A DNA stretch of 64,000 nucleotides from Candidatus Gastranaerophilales bacterium (GTDB lineage Bacteria > Cyanobacteriota > Vampirovibrionia > Gastranaerophilales > Gastranaerophilaceae). Shown here piece after piece: positions 41,540-50,420 of this stretch. The notes under the pieces were generated by a model that saw only the letters and a list, made by a program, of their open reading frames with translations, was not told the DNA's origin and made no database searches. Made by a program: the position numbers and the translations under genes. Numbering within the stretch: the first letter of the stretch is position 1; every line of letters starts with the position of its first letter. Where the stretch lies: contig CALUQG010000002.1 in assembly GCA_944322855.1 (NCBI GenBank), forward strand, positions 1-64,000, read 5' to 3'.

Positions 41540-42805
41540 TTATAATTCTTCTGGGGAAGCAATTCTTCCGAGCACTGCACTGGCGGCTGCTACAGCAGGG
41601 GATGAAAGGTAGATTTCACTGTCAACGTGTCCCATTCGTCCTACAAAATTTCTGTTTGTTGTAGAAATACAGCGTTCACCTTCTGCAAGAATACCGCAGT
41701 ATCCGCCAAGACAGGGGCCGCATGTAGGTGTTGATACTGCACCGTGTGCTTTGATGATTGTTTCAATATATCCAAGCTCAAGTGCTTTTAGGTAAATATC
41801 CTGAGTTCCGGGGAAAACTATCAAGCGTACATCCGGATGGGCTGTTCTGTTTTTAAGAATTTCTGCAGTAACCGCCAGATCTGAAAGTCTCCCGTTTGTG
41901 CAGCTTCCGATAACAGCCTGATTAATTTTTATATTTCCTGCCTGAGAGACAGGTCTTGTGTTTTCCGGCAGATGAGGAAAAGCTACTGTAGGCTCAATTT
42001 TTGAAACATCATAAGTTATTACTTTTTCATACTGTGCATTTTCATCGCTTGTATAAAAAACCGGCTGCCTTAGAGTTCTGTTTTCAAGGTATTTTTTTGT
42101 AATTTCATCAGGTACGATAATTCCTGTTTTTGCACCTGCTTCAATCGCCATATTGCAGATTGTGAGTCTTCCGTCCATTTCCATTGAAGATATGGTATTT
42201 CCGCCTATTTCAAGAACTTTGTATAAAGCTCCGTCCACACCAATATCTCCGATTAAATGTAGGATTAAATCTTTTGCACTGACCCATTTTTTCAATTGAC
42301 CATTAAATTCAACTTTTATGGTCGAAGGAACTTTGAACCATGTTTCACCGGATGCCATTGCACAACCCAAATCAGTTGATCCAACACCTGTAGAGAAAGC
42401 ACCTAGAGCACCGTATGTACAGGTGTGAGAATCAGCACCGATAATCAAGTCTCCGGCTGTAACAATACCTTTTTCAGGTAAAAGTGCATGTTCTATTCCC
42501 ATTCTGCCTACTTCAAAATAGTTTGTCAGATTCTGCTCCTGAGCAAATTCACGAACGATTTTTGCTTGCTGAGCTGATTTTATGTCTTTGTTAGGAACAA
42601 AATGATCAGGTACAAAGACAACTCTGTCTTTATCAAAGACATTTTTTACACCGATTTTTTTGAATTCTCTTATTGCAACAGGGCCTGTGATATCATTTGC
42701 TAGTGTGATATCAAGTTTTGCTGTGATAAGTTGTCCGGGTTTTACTTCCTTAAGCCCTGCATGTTTTGCAAGAATTTTTTCTGCAATTGTCATTGGTCTT
42801 GTCAT
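41540..42805 (-). CDS. leuC: 3-isopropylmalate dehydratase large subunit (aconitase family)
   Basis: LeuC with LeuD isomerises 2-isopropylmalate to 3-isopropylmalate in leucine biosynthesis through a [4Fe-4S] cluster. The three cluster cysteines are visible: one in [13 protein letters not shown] (about residue 300) and two in [12 protein letters not shown] (about 360). Also seen are [24 protein letters not shown] and [10 protein letters not shown]. At 421 residues it is the shorter, archaeal-type form, so homoaconitase activity is also possible. leuD is not in this window. AAAGGAA lies upstream of the ATG. It is first in a unit with dgt. Confidence 0.92.
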   Translation of the reverse strand: MTRPMTIAEKILAKHAGLKEVKPGQLITAKLDITLANDITGPVAIREFKKIGVKNVFDKDRVVFVPDHFVPNKDIKSAQQAKIVREFAQEQNLTNYFEVGRMGIEHALLPEKGIVTAGDLIIGADSHTCTYGALGAFSTGVGSTDLGCAMASGETWFKVPSTIKVEFNGQLKKWVSAKDLILHLIGDIGVDGALYKVLEIGGNTISSMEMDGRLTICNMAIEAGAKTGIIVPDEITKKYLENRTLRQPVFYTSDENAQYEKVITYDVSKIEPTVAFPHLPENTRPVSQAGNIKINQAVIGSCTNGRLSDLAVTAEILKNRTAHPDVRLIVFPGTQDIYLKALELGYIETIIKAHGAVSTPTCGPCLGGYCGILAEGERCISTTNRNFVGRMGHVDSEIYLSSPAVAAASAVLGRIASPEEL

Positions 42806-43004
42806 AAATTGTTCCTTTTCTTTTAATGTTATTTTATTACAAATATAGAAATGTTAAAATAAATTTACAATTTTGAAAAAGCCCTGTTTGTAGTTGTTTT
42901 CAAGAATTTATTATTTTTGCTAATTCTTATTTATTTAAAGTTTGTTTTCACATATGCCGACAAAAAGGACATATAGTTTATTCAGGAATGAAAGGTGTGT
43001 GCGT

Positions 43005-44672
43005 ATGACCCGTGTAAATTTAAATGAAGGCAAAAAGTATGATGCAACTCAGGTATCACAGGAAGGAATTTCTCAAGAAGAATTAAAGGCTGCAGAAGAA
43101 AAAGCCAGAAAACTTATTGATATTTATAATACTGATCAAAAAGGCGGATTAAGTTCCCTTGAACTTGCGCTTGCTATGGATGGTTTTACAAAAGCTGCTG
43201 GCGAAAACGGTAAGCTTTCCAGAAAAGAAATGAAAAACTATGCAAATGAATTGAATCAAAAATACGGTCTTGCCGGTGATGATGCAATTGAAGTAAAGGA
43301 TTTGAAATCTTTTCTTAAGTTTGTAAAAGAAGCAACAAAGGGTGATACAAAAGTCTCTACTCAAGAAGTAATTAATAAAGATATTGCAGCCAGAACACAG
43401 GCTGAAGCACTTGAAAAAGCGAGAAAAGAAGCTCAAGCAAGACTGGAAGCAGAAAATAAACCAAGACCGGAAGAAGAACCAAGACCATTGCAAGAGTCAA
43501 AAGAACGAGTAGCAGCAGATGCTGACAAACAAAGACTTGCTACACCTTCAAACTATACAGTTCAGCCCGGTGAAAGACTGAATGATCTTCTTGCACGTTC
43601 ACTCAAAGCACAGGGAAAAGAGGTCAACGATGAAACTCTTGCCGAGGCAAAGGCCGAATTTATAAAAAACAATCCGAATGCATTGCATGGTCAAAAAGGC
43701 AAAGAATATCTTTATATGGGCGATGTTGTAAAAATTGCCGGCGGTCTTGAAGACAAAGCAAATGCTGAGGAAGTAAAAGCTCAGTATAGAGCATCAATTC
43801 AGGCTGCCAAGCCTGAAGTTAAAAAAGGTGTAAAACCTGATAAGCCTGAGGCTCCTACTGAACATGACAAAAGAATGCAAAAAGAACGTGAAAGAGCATT
43901 AAAAGAAGGATACACTGCTACAGATGATGAGAATGTATTTATTAAAAATGGAAAAAGATACATAATCGAAGGGTTAAGTTGTAGACTTATGCCAGCGGAA
44001 AAATTAGGGGTTCAAAAAGATAAAAACGGGAAAAATGTTAATAATACTGTTGTCTATAACGGAACAATAAAACTCAATGGTGCTGATCCTAATACCGGTA
44101 AAGTCGGTAATAAAGATTTTAGCCAGGTTTCAGGATATGGTTTGTGTAAATATAATCCTGATTTAAAAGGATATGAACAATATACCGGTGTATATAATGG
44201 CAAGTATTATGAAAATGGTAAAATTCAAACTCTTGCTAAGAAAAAACTTGTAAAATATGATGAAGAAACTTCTAAATCAGGTAGAAAATATCCAGATGAC
44301 TATTATAGAAACTATAATACTTATCATTACAAAAATGGCTCATTAACTCCTTTATATAAGGATCCAACGTATGATTCAAATGTTCAAATAAAAATAGGTA
44401 ATAGAACATTTGAAATGGCAAAAGGCAAAGGAGGCATCTTTGGTGAAGATAGTTATGCTCACTGGGATTACAAGGATTTTTTAGAACGTTTTGTTGATAA
44501 AGATACTGGTGCAATTAGAGCCAAAAATTATACTTCAAATGTATATTACTTGAAATCCGGAGATACTTGGTATCCAGTAAAAATGGATCTTCAAACGAAA
44601 GCATTAATAGTTGATGTGAATGGTAATAAATATGATATGAATGATTTAATGACAGGAAAAGTCAAAATATAA
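43005..44672 (+). CDS. EF-hand-like and LysM-like multidomain protein of unknown function
   Basis: I do not recognise the whole protein. Residues about 25-45 contain an EF-hand-like loop (NTDQKGGLSSLELAL), and SRKEMKNYANELN plus DDAIEVKDLKSFL follow, in the manner of a calcium-binding helix pair. After a charged linker (about 110-180), YTVQPGERLNDLLARSL to MGDVVKIAGGL (about 182-250) resembles a stretched LysM. The C-terminal half is Tyr/Lys/Asn-rich with short repeats (YNGKYYENGKIQ, YHYKNGSLTPLY). No signal peptide is obvious. I start at MTRVNL with AAAGGTG upstream; longer frames begin 63 bases earlier. Confidence 0.7.
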   Translation: MTRVNLNEGKKYDATQVSQEGISQEELKAAEEKARKLIDIYNTDQKGGLSSLELALAMDGFTKAAGENGKLSRKEMKNYANELNQKYGLAGDDAIEVKDLKSFLKFVKEATKGDTKVSTQEVINKDIAARTQAEALEKARKEAQARLEAENKPRPEEEPRPLQESKERVAADADKQRLATPSNYTVQPGERLNDLLARSLKAQGKEVNDETLAEAKAEFIKNNPNALHGQKGKEYLYMGDVVKIAGGLEDKANAEEVKAQYRASIQAAKPEVKKGVKPDKPEAPTEHDKRMQKERERALKEGYTATDDENVFIKNGKRYIIEGLSCRLMPAEKLGVQKDKNGKNVNNTVVYNGTIKLNGADPNTGKVGNKDFSQVSGYGLCKYNPDLKGYEQYTGVYNGKYYENGKIQTLAKKKLVKYDEETSKSGRKYPDDYYRNYNTYHYKNGSLTPLYKDPTYDSNVQIKIGNRTFEMAKGKGGIFGEDSYAHWDYKDFLERFVDKDTGAIRAKNYTSNVYYLKSGDTWYPVKMDLQTKALIVDVNGNKYDMNDLMTGKVKI

Positions 44673-44698
44673 TAGTTCATTTAGATTATATAAATACC

Positions 44699-44738
44699 AA
44701 AAAGCCTTGCAGGTAAAGAAATCCTGCAGGGCTTTTAT
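44699..44738 (+). terminator. Intrinsic terminator after the EF-hand/LysM-like gene
   Basis: AAAAGCCTTGCAGG pairs, with one G-U, with CCTGCAGGGCTTTT around a nine-base loop and ends in T-rich sequence. Confidence 0.85.
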
Positions 44739-44792
44739 ATGCTTTGGGAACAAAATTGCCCGGTTGTCATTGTCCGGTTGGAGTTTACTAAG

Positions 44793-44833
44793 CGGAATAA
44801 AAATTTAATAATTAGCTTGTACGAGATATTCCG
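44793..44833. promoter_or_regulatory. Inverted repeat upstream of the Cys-rich gene
   Basis: CGGAATA at 44793-44799 is complementary to TATTCCG at 44827-44833, 24 bases before the ATG of the cysteine-rich protein. It could be an operator or an mRNA hairpin; no regulator is identified. Confidence 0.35.
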
Positions 44834-44856
44834 TTAAAAACTTTAAGGAGAATGAT

Positions 44857-45417
44857 ATGAAAAAACTAGCAATCACCCTTTCAGCTGCTATGCTCTGTTC
44901 AGTCATGAGCGTATGCGCAGAACCCTCCGCCGTTGTTCCGACTGCCTGCCCACTGCAGCAAAAACAAGAATGCCAGAACAATTGCAGCTCTGAGCAAACC
45001 TGCAATTGCGGCAAACCCGACTGTCCCAAATGCTGTGATAACGCACCTGTATTCAATTCCTGCGAAGAAATACAGCAATGGAAAATCAAATACTTTGAAA
45101 AAAGATGCGAAATTTATACAAAACTGGGCTTGTCTCAGGAACAAAGAGTCAAAGCCAGAACTGTTGATGAAAAATTCTTTGATGAAATAGCACCTTTGAA
45201 AGTATGCTGCAAACAGGAAAAAGCAAAGCTAAAAGAAATGGAATGCAAAAAGTGTTCCTGGAAAGACAAAAGAGAACAGAAACAAAAAATTAAAGATTTA
45301 AAATCTGAAATAAAAGACAAGAAAAAACAGCACAGAGAATGTTTTGAAAAACTACTCAACCAGTGCCAGAAAGACACATATAAAAAACTCGACAAAAATA
45401 AAGGATGCAATTGTTAA
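44857..45417 (+). CDS. Secreted cysteine-rich Spy/CpxP-like protein
   Basis: An N-terminal signal peptide (MKKLAITLSAAMLCSVMSVCA, cleavage near residue 21) precedes a cysteine-dense segment (PTACP, QECQNNC, QTCNCGKPDCPKCC). From about residue 67 the chain is helical with a pattern like Spy/CpxP: YTKLGLSQEQRVKARTVDEKFFDEIAPL, and later a charged helix ending LLNQCQKDTYKKL. About 18 cysteines remain in the mature chain of 165 residues. Spy-like proteins are periplasmic chaperones or metal-stress sensors; the extra cysteines suggest metal or disulfide chemistry. AAGGAG precedes the ATG. Confidence 0.75.
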   Translation: MKKLAITLSAAMLCSVMSVCAEPSAVVPTACPLQQKQECQNNCSSEQTCNCGKPDCPKCCDNAPVFNSCEEIQQWKIKYFEKRCEIYTKLGLSQEQRVKARTVDEKFFDEIAPLKVCCKQEKAKLKEMECKKCSWKDKREQKQKIKDLKSEIKDKKKQHRECFEKLLNQCQKDTYKKLDKNKGCNC

Positions 45418-45435
45418 GAGATTTTAGGTTTTATA

Positions 45436-46182
45436 TTAAATCTCATAATCTATATTAAATTTCTTATACAGCCCGTTGAAAAAATCCTTGTTCTCAAGGA
45501 TTTTTTCTTTTGTCAAAACCATATTAAACCCGATAGGAAAAGAGTATTCTTCTTTTTCTGCAGGAGATAGTCTCTTTTTGCTTAAAATATCAATATATTT
45601 TTGGACAATTTTGTTAGCATATTCGAGGTTTTTCGGCTTGAGACAGTTTACTCCGGATGAGTATTGGACTTCATCAAAATAATCTCCGGCCTGTTTAACA
45701 ACTTCTTTTAGCTCAGGTATCTTTTTGCAATCTTTGCAAGAAATTGTATACATAGTATCCATAATTTCATCCATAGAGGTTAGCATAGGTTCGAATTTGT
45801 ATTTTCCGTGGAATAATACAGCCTGCCCGAGTGAATAAAGATAAATCTTATCCAGATTATTTTCCAGCAGCTCCATTATACTATTCAAATGCATAACAAC
45901 TCCCAGTCCCTTGCCTCTGTTTGATTTTCTCCATACATCCATTCCTCCGTTGTTTAGCAATTTGTTTATATGGTCTATTGAAAACTGGTTTTTTGCCAGA
46001 TTGCTTTCATCTATCGTGTCTATGCTTGTCTCAAAATGGTCAGTTCCGTAATCTTCATTAATTCTGACAAAAACATCATAGCCGTTTTTGTCAGAGACAG
46101 GTATATTATATTCCTGAGCAATTTTTGAATTATCCACCTTTTTGAAAGGTATTCTTTTAAATGAAATTATGTGGTTTATCAT
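45436..46182 (-). CDS. GNAT-like acetyltransferase-fold protein, paralogue 1
   Basis: The central part reads NRGKGLGVVMHLNSIMELLENNLDKIYLYSLGQAVLFHGKYKFEP. This has the order of a GNAT enzyme: the acetyl-CoA pyrophosphate loop R/Q-x-x-G-x-G, a helix, a strand, then the conserved A-x-x-F/Y-x-x-x-F/G-F segment. The N-terminal 60 residues and C-terminal 90 residues are not recognisable. Substrate is unknown. The start overlaps the paralogue upstream by four bases, and the proteins end alike (ENKDFFNGLYKKFNIDYEI here). Confidence 0.6.
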   Translation of the reverse strand: MINHIISFKRIPFKKVDNSKIAQEYNIPVSDKNGYDVFVRINEDYGTDHFETSIDTIDESNLAKNQFSIDHINKLLNNGGMDVWRKSNRGKGLGVVMHLNSIMELLENNLDKIYLYSLGQAVLFHGKYKFEPMLTSMDEIMDTMYTISCKDCKKIPELKEVVKQAGDYFDEVQYSSGVNCLKPKNLEYANKIVQKYIDILSKKRLSPAEKEEYSFPIGFNMVLTKEKILENKDFFNGLYKKFNIDYEI

Positions 46183-47033
46183 AGTTTGTAATCAATCCCA
46201 TGTTTTTTGAACAACTCATTGAAAAAGTTTTTGTTCTCCAGAACAGTTTCCCTTTTCAATGACATACTTATACCGTATTTGAAAGGATGTATTTTCCCGT
46301 GAGGGTCTTCTTTTTGAACTCTTTCGATATAATCTTTAGCAAGTGCACTGGTTTGCTGGCAATATTTTCTTTGCAATTCTGCTATATGTCTGTTTTTCTC
46401 AATTGCTGATACAATTTTTTCTGCTTGAGCTTTTATGTCTTTTAGAGTTTCTCTTTTTTCACTCATGATTGTTTCAAGAACATTATTTCTCTCGTCAAAA
46501 GCTTTTATTTGTGGTTCAAATTTGTATTTTGAATGAAAATAAACCGCATCATTTACGGAAAAGATATTTATATATTCGCTTTTGTTTTCTATCATTTCCA
46601 TAATGCTTCCAAGTCTTAATAGTTCGCCAAATTTGTAGCTTTTTCTTCTGTATTCAGGTTCAACTGTTATTCTGAGGCCTTCTATATTTTTTGTATCTTT
46701 ATCAATTGATATGATTTCTGAACCCAGCAGCTTATTTAATCTGTTTTTTATTTGAATAACCATCCTGCAGAAACCTTCGTTGTTTTCTTTAATATCCATA
46801 AACAGCTTGCCTATAAGCGGATTATGAAATTCGATAGGCTCAAAGATTTTTCTTGTATCGTTTTCAAATGCATGAGATGTCGTCCAATGCGGTTTTATTA
46901 GCTTTTGGACGGTTTGCTGGGGAAGGAGGGCTGTTGGATTAATTTTCATAGTTGGAATAAAACCGGGCAAAAAAAATTTTGCCATAAATTTATATTCTTT
47001 TTCAGAATAAAAACTTACGGCAAAAAAATTCAC
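46179..47033 (-). CDS. GNAT-like acetyltransferase-fold protein, paralogue 2
   Basis: Similar to the downstream neighbour over the second half: SIMEMIENKSEYINIFSVNDAVYFHSKYKFEP and the C-terminal ENKNFFNELFKKHGIDYKL. The acetyl-CoA loop is less clear (RRKSYKFGELLRL) and lacks the G-x-G pattern, so this copy may be inactive or differ in cofactor use. The start is uncertain: the frame opens with GTG at 47033, while MAKFF (46985) or MKINPT (46949) are plausible later starts, none with a good ribosome binding site. The overlap with paralogue 1 (ATGA) implies co-translation. Confidence 0.55.
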   Translation of the reverse strand: MNFFAVSFYSEKEYKFMAKFFLPGFIPTMKINPTALLPQQTVQKLIKPHWTTSHAFENDTRKIFEPIEFHNPLIGKLFMDIKENNEGFCRMVIQIKNRLNKLLGSEIISIDKDTKNIEGLRITVEPEYRRKSYKFGELLRLGSIMEMIENKSEYINIFSVNDAVYFHSKYKFEPQIKAFDERNNVLETIMSEKRETLKDIKAQAEKIVSAIEKNRHIAELQRKYCQQTSALAKDYIERVQKEDPHGKIHPFKYGISMSLKRETVLENKNFFNELFKKHGIDYKL

Positions 47034-47078
47034 TGCATAAAAAGAGGCAGTAGTACAAAAAATTTTTCAGTTAAAATT

Positions 47079-47894
47079 TTATTTTAACAAATCTAAAACG
47101 TAACGCTGGGATTCCATACCGATTTTCATAACCTTAGCCATAGCTTCCATTGTAAACTGGGATTTTTTCAAGTTTGCAATGGCTGTAACATAATCGGTAT
47201 CTTGAATACCGCTCAAGGAAGAGGCATAGGATAAAACATTAGCCGATTGTTGTTCAATCGCTCCCTCAAAGGAGGTTTGCACTGCACCTATTTCGCCTCT
47301 TTTTGAACCGATATCACTCAAGATGGTGTCAACTTGCGCCAGAGAAGCAGACGCTGCTTCAGGAGTGGATACATCAAAATTCATAGAACCCATCACAAAA
47401 TTCGGGTCATATGTTATGACATCCTTTGAACCGGTTCCGACCATAAAATCCACAACAGGTGCTGCATTCGGGTTTTCCAAAGTAACAGCGTTGATAGTCG
47501 GTTTTCCGTTAAATGTAGCCTGAGACAGTGTTTGCTTGATTTGTTCAACGTTCTGGTCAATCTCAGCCTGCATTGCAGAGACCTGTGATTCGGAATATAT
47601 TCCGTTAGAAGCTTGAATGCTCAATTCTCTAATGCGCTGCAAGTTTTGAGATATATTGCCCAGAGCTGCATCGGCCGTATCTGTGAAATTGTAGCCCGAT
47701 TGAGCATTGTTTATTGCCTGTTTTGCAGCTCTGATTGATGTATCCAATCCTGTTGCAACATAGCTGTCAGCAACATTTAAATCTGCATTTATACCGGATG
47801 CGATACTTTGTGCTGCCTGCTCAAAGGTTTTTTGAGCCTGAGAAATTCCGGCAGCTGCAGAATAATATATTGGATATACTGCATTTAAAGACAA
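47079..47894 (-). CDS. Flagellin-family protein, short form
   Basis: The N-terminal D0/D1 region (AQKTFEQAAQSIASGINADLNVADSYVATGLDTSIRAAKQAINNAQSGYNFTDTADAALGNISQNLQRIRELSIQASNG) and the C-terminal coiled region (VDTILSDIGSKRGEIGAVQTSFEGAIEQQSANVLSYASSLSGIQDTDYVTAIANLKKSQFTMEAMAKVM) match flagellin, with a small central domain. At 271 residues it is near the minimal length. Flagellin is exported by the flagellar type III apparatus. The start is TTG with AGGAG nine bases upstream. No other flagellar gene is nearby. Confidence 0.85.
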   Translation of the reverse strand: MSLNAVYPIYYSAAAGISQAQKTFEQAAQSIASGINADLNVADSYVATGLDTSIRAAKQAINNAQSGYNFTDTADAALGNISQNLQRIRELSIQASNGIYSESQVSAMQAEIDQNVEQIKQTLSQATFNGKPTINAVTLENPNAAPVVDFMVGTGSKDVITYDPNFVMGSMNFDVSTPEAASASLAQVDTILSDIGSKRGEIGAVQTSFEGAIEQQSANVLSYASSLSGIQDTDYVTAIANLKKSQFTMEAMAKVMKIGMESQRYVLDLLK

Positions 47895-47953
47895 TGAACG
47901 ACTCCTGTATTTACATAACTGTTTGACTACGCCACACAGACGCCTACATTATT

Positions 47954-47980
47954 TATTATGCCCATTTCTTACAGCTTTTA
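47954..47980 (-). promoter_or_regulatory. Possible sigma-28-like promoter of the flagellin gene
   Basis: On the minus strand TAAA is followed by 15 bases and GCATAATA. The spacing equals that of sigma-28 promoters (TAAA-N15-GCCGATAA), but only about half of the -10 bases match, so this is tentative. The alternative sigma factor encoded at 58636-59268 could be its reader. Confidence 0.3.
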
Positions 47981-48067
47981 ATCAAAATTTCTATAATTCT
48001 TTACAATTTGCAATTATTTTGTAATAAAATATTAGTTATCAATAGGTTTTATCAAGGGTATGGATTG

Positions 48068-49495
48068 ATGGATAATAAGCAGAAAAAATTCTATTTTATA
48101 GCTATAGGCGGAGTAGGAATGAGCGGTCTTGCAAAATATTTGCTGGAAATGGGCTGCAGTGTTTCCGGTTCTGATATAAAAGAAAGCAAGTATACAAAAA
48201 AAGTTGAAAATATGGGAGCAGTTGTTTATATAGGACATGATGCCGCACATATTCAGTCTGATATGATAGTTGTTGCTTCTACTGCTATTCATGATGACAA
48301 TCCTGAAATTATTCGTGCAAAAGAGCTCGGACTTAAAGTATTACATCGCTCCGATGTTTTGAAAATGATATCAGAGGGTTTGAATGATACTGCTCATGAA
48401 AATCAACAGTTTATAGGATTTTCGGGTACTCACGGAAAAACAACTACAAGCGGTCTTTGTTCTTATGTTTTAGAAAAAGCCGGATACAAACCGTCATACT
48501 GTGTCGGCGGTATTATACCGGATCTTGATACAAATGCTGAATATCAAAACGGAACTGATGCAGGAAAGTTTTTTGTTGCGGAGCTTGATGAATCTGACGG
48601 CACTATTGTTAAATATCATACAAATATTTCTGTTATAAATAATCTTGAAATCGACCATGTAGACTTTTACAAGAACGGTTTTCAGGATTTATTAGATACA
48701 TTCAAAATTCATATTAATAATATGAAACAGGGCGGAAAAGTTATTGTAAACAAAGATTGTAACGGTATAAAAAAATTAATTTCCGATAATCCCGGCAGAA
48801 AATTTATTACATACGGTATTGAAAGCGGAGCGGTTGATTATTCTGCGAGAAATTTGAAATTTAATGAATTCGGCTCTGAATTTGATATTTTTTATCATAG
48901 TGAAAAAATTCTATCTTCTTTGAAACTTACAATTCCGGGTAAACATAATATTTACAATGCTCTTGCTGTTATTGCCGCATTGAATGAAGAAAATATTGAC
49001 TTGGAAAGAGTAAAACCTCACTTTGAAACTTTTTCCGGTATGGGAAGAAGATTTCAAAAGGTTGCAGAGTTTGACGGCATCAGGATTTATGATGACTATG
49101 CCCATCATCCTACAGAAATTAAAACAACTTTGGATAGTGCTAGACTTTGTAATTCAAATCGCTTGATTGCTATATTCCAACCTCACAGATATACAAGACT
49201 TAAAGGTTTGTGGGATGATTTTTTAAAAAGTTTTGGGGCTGTAGACAAGCTAATCGTTGTAGATGTTTTCTCTGCTTCTGAAAATCCGATTGAAGGTATA
49301 AATTCAAAAGCATTTGTACAGTGTTTTGAAAATGAAGATGTTACCTATATAGGCGGAAGTATGGAAAATGCTGCCGGAAAAATTATGCCTCTTTTAAAAT
49401 CAGGAGATATGGTGATAACTCTCGGTGCCGGTGATGTAACAAGAATAGGCCCCGAGCTTGTGAAATTGCATGAGGCTCAAACAGCAGGAATATAG
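48068..49495 (+). CDS. murC: UDP-N-acetylmuramate-L-alanine ligase
   Basis: MurC adds L-alanine to UDP-MurNAc, the first peptide step of peptidoglycan synthesis. The Rossmann-like N-domain has AIGGVGMSGLAKYLLEMG, the ATP loop is FSGTHGKTTTSGLC, and the middle has NNLEIDHVDFY and NALAVIAAL. The C-domain has DDYAHHPTEIKTTL and FQPHRYTRLK. About 475 residues is usual. I start at MDNKQ; upstream sequence in the open frame is not conserved-looking. It is the first gene of the murC-murB-ddl-ftsQ group. Confidence 0.96.
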   Translation: MDNKQKKFYFIAIGGVGMSGLAKYLLEMGCSVSGSDIKESKYTKKVENMGAVVYIGHDAAHIQSDMIVVASTAIHDDNPEIIRAKELGLKVLHRSDVLKMISEGLNDTAHENQQFIGFSGTHGKTTTSGLCSYVLEKAGYKPSYCVGGIIPDLDTNAEYQNGTDAGKFFVAELDESDGTIVKYHTNISVINNLEIDHVDFYKNGFQDLLDTFKIHINNMKQGGKVIVNKDCNGIKKLISDNPGRKFITYGIESGAVDYSARNLKFNEFGSEFDIFYHSEKILSSLKLTIPGKHNIYNALAVIAALNEENIDLERVKPHFETFSGMGRRFQKVAEFDGIRIYDDYAHHPTEIKTTLDSARLCNSNRLIAIFQPHRYTRLKGLWDDFLKSFGAVDKLIVVDVFSASENPIEGINSKAFVQCFENEDVTYIGGSMENAAGKIMPLLKSGDMVITLGAGDVTRIGPELVKLHEAQTAGI

Positions 49496-49514
49496 CCAGA
49501 TACCGGTGAAAAAT

Positions 49515-50420
49515 ATGGATTATGAACTTTTTGAAAATTATGAAATGAAAAACCACACAACCTTCAAAATCGGAGGCTGTGCAAAAAGAGTGTTTTTCCC
49601 ACATACTACAGATGCTTTTATTGAACTGTTAAACACTTTGAATGAACCTTTAATTCTTGGCGGCTGTTCAAACACCCTCATTTCAAGTTCAGGAATTGAG
49701 GATGATGTTATTATTACTTCAAAGCTAAACAATTTTGAATTTGAAAATAATATTATATATTCACAATGCGGTGTGAAAGTTCCTATGCTTTCAAGAGAAG
49801 CCGAACACAAAAGTCTCAGCGGTATGGAATTTATGATAGGTTTTCCGGGGTCTGTCGGCGGTGCTGTTTATATGAATGCATCTGCACATGCACAGGCTGT
49901 TTCTGATACTTTTTTAAGCTGCAGAGTCTTTGATATGGAGAACAAAAAAGTTCTTGAACTTAATAAAGAAGAAATGAAATTCGGATACAGAAGCTCAATT
50001 CTGCAAGAAAAACCGTATATACTCGTAGATGCAAAATTTGAACTCCGTCAGGGCATAAAGGAAGAAATATCAGCTATAATGCTAAGAAATCTGGAATTTA
50101 GAAAAGGGAAACAGCCCAGTCTTACATTACCGAATGCAGGAAGTATATTCAGAAATCCACCGAATGATTCTGCCGGCAGACTCCTTGAGAAAGCAGGAGT
50201 TAAAGGGCTGCGTCAAGGCGGTGCTCAGGTATGGATGGGGCACGCAAATTTTATTGTGAATGACCAAAATGCTACTTCAACAGATGTTTCACAACTTATG
50301 AATAAAATGTATAATATGGTAAAAGACAAATACACTATAGAACTTGTTCCTGAAGTGAAATTTGTCGGTATAAAAAGCAAAGAAGAAGATGAATTATGGA
50401 ATATGATGTTAAAAAAATAA
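49515..50420 (+). CDS. murB: UDP-N-acetylenolpyruvoylglucosamine reductase
   Basis: MurB reduces UDP-GlcNAc-enolpyruvate to UDP-MurNAc with NADPH and FAD. The FAD-binding segments are HTTFKIGGCAKRVFFP, LGGCSNTLIS and GFPGSVGGAVYMNASAHAQ; the catalytic region includes GYRSSIL, the proton-donor Ser in NAGSIFRNP, and Glu in VPEVKFVG near the C terminus. The start at MDYELF has GGTG six bases upstream; a GTG nine bases earlier is an alternative. The gene follows murC by 19 bases and overlaps the ddl start by 25 bases. Confidence 0.95.
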   Translation: MDYELFENYEMKNHTTFKIGGCAKRVFFPHTTDAFIELLNTLNEPLILGGCSNTLISSSGIEDDVIITSKLNNFEFENNIIYSQCGVKVPMLSREAEHKSLSGMEFMIGFPGSVGGAVYMNASAHAQAVSDTFLSCRVFDMENKKVLELNKEEMKFGYRSSILQEKPYILVDAKFELRQGIKEEISAIMLRNLEFRKGKQPSLTLPNAGSIFRNPPNDSAGRLLEKAGVKGLRQGGAQVWMGHANFIVNDQNATSTDVSQLMNKMYNMVKDKYTIELVPEVKFVGIKSKEEDELWNMMLKK

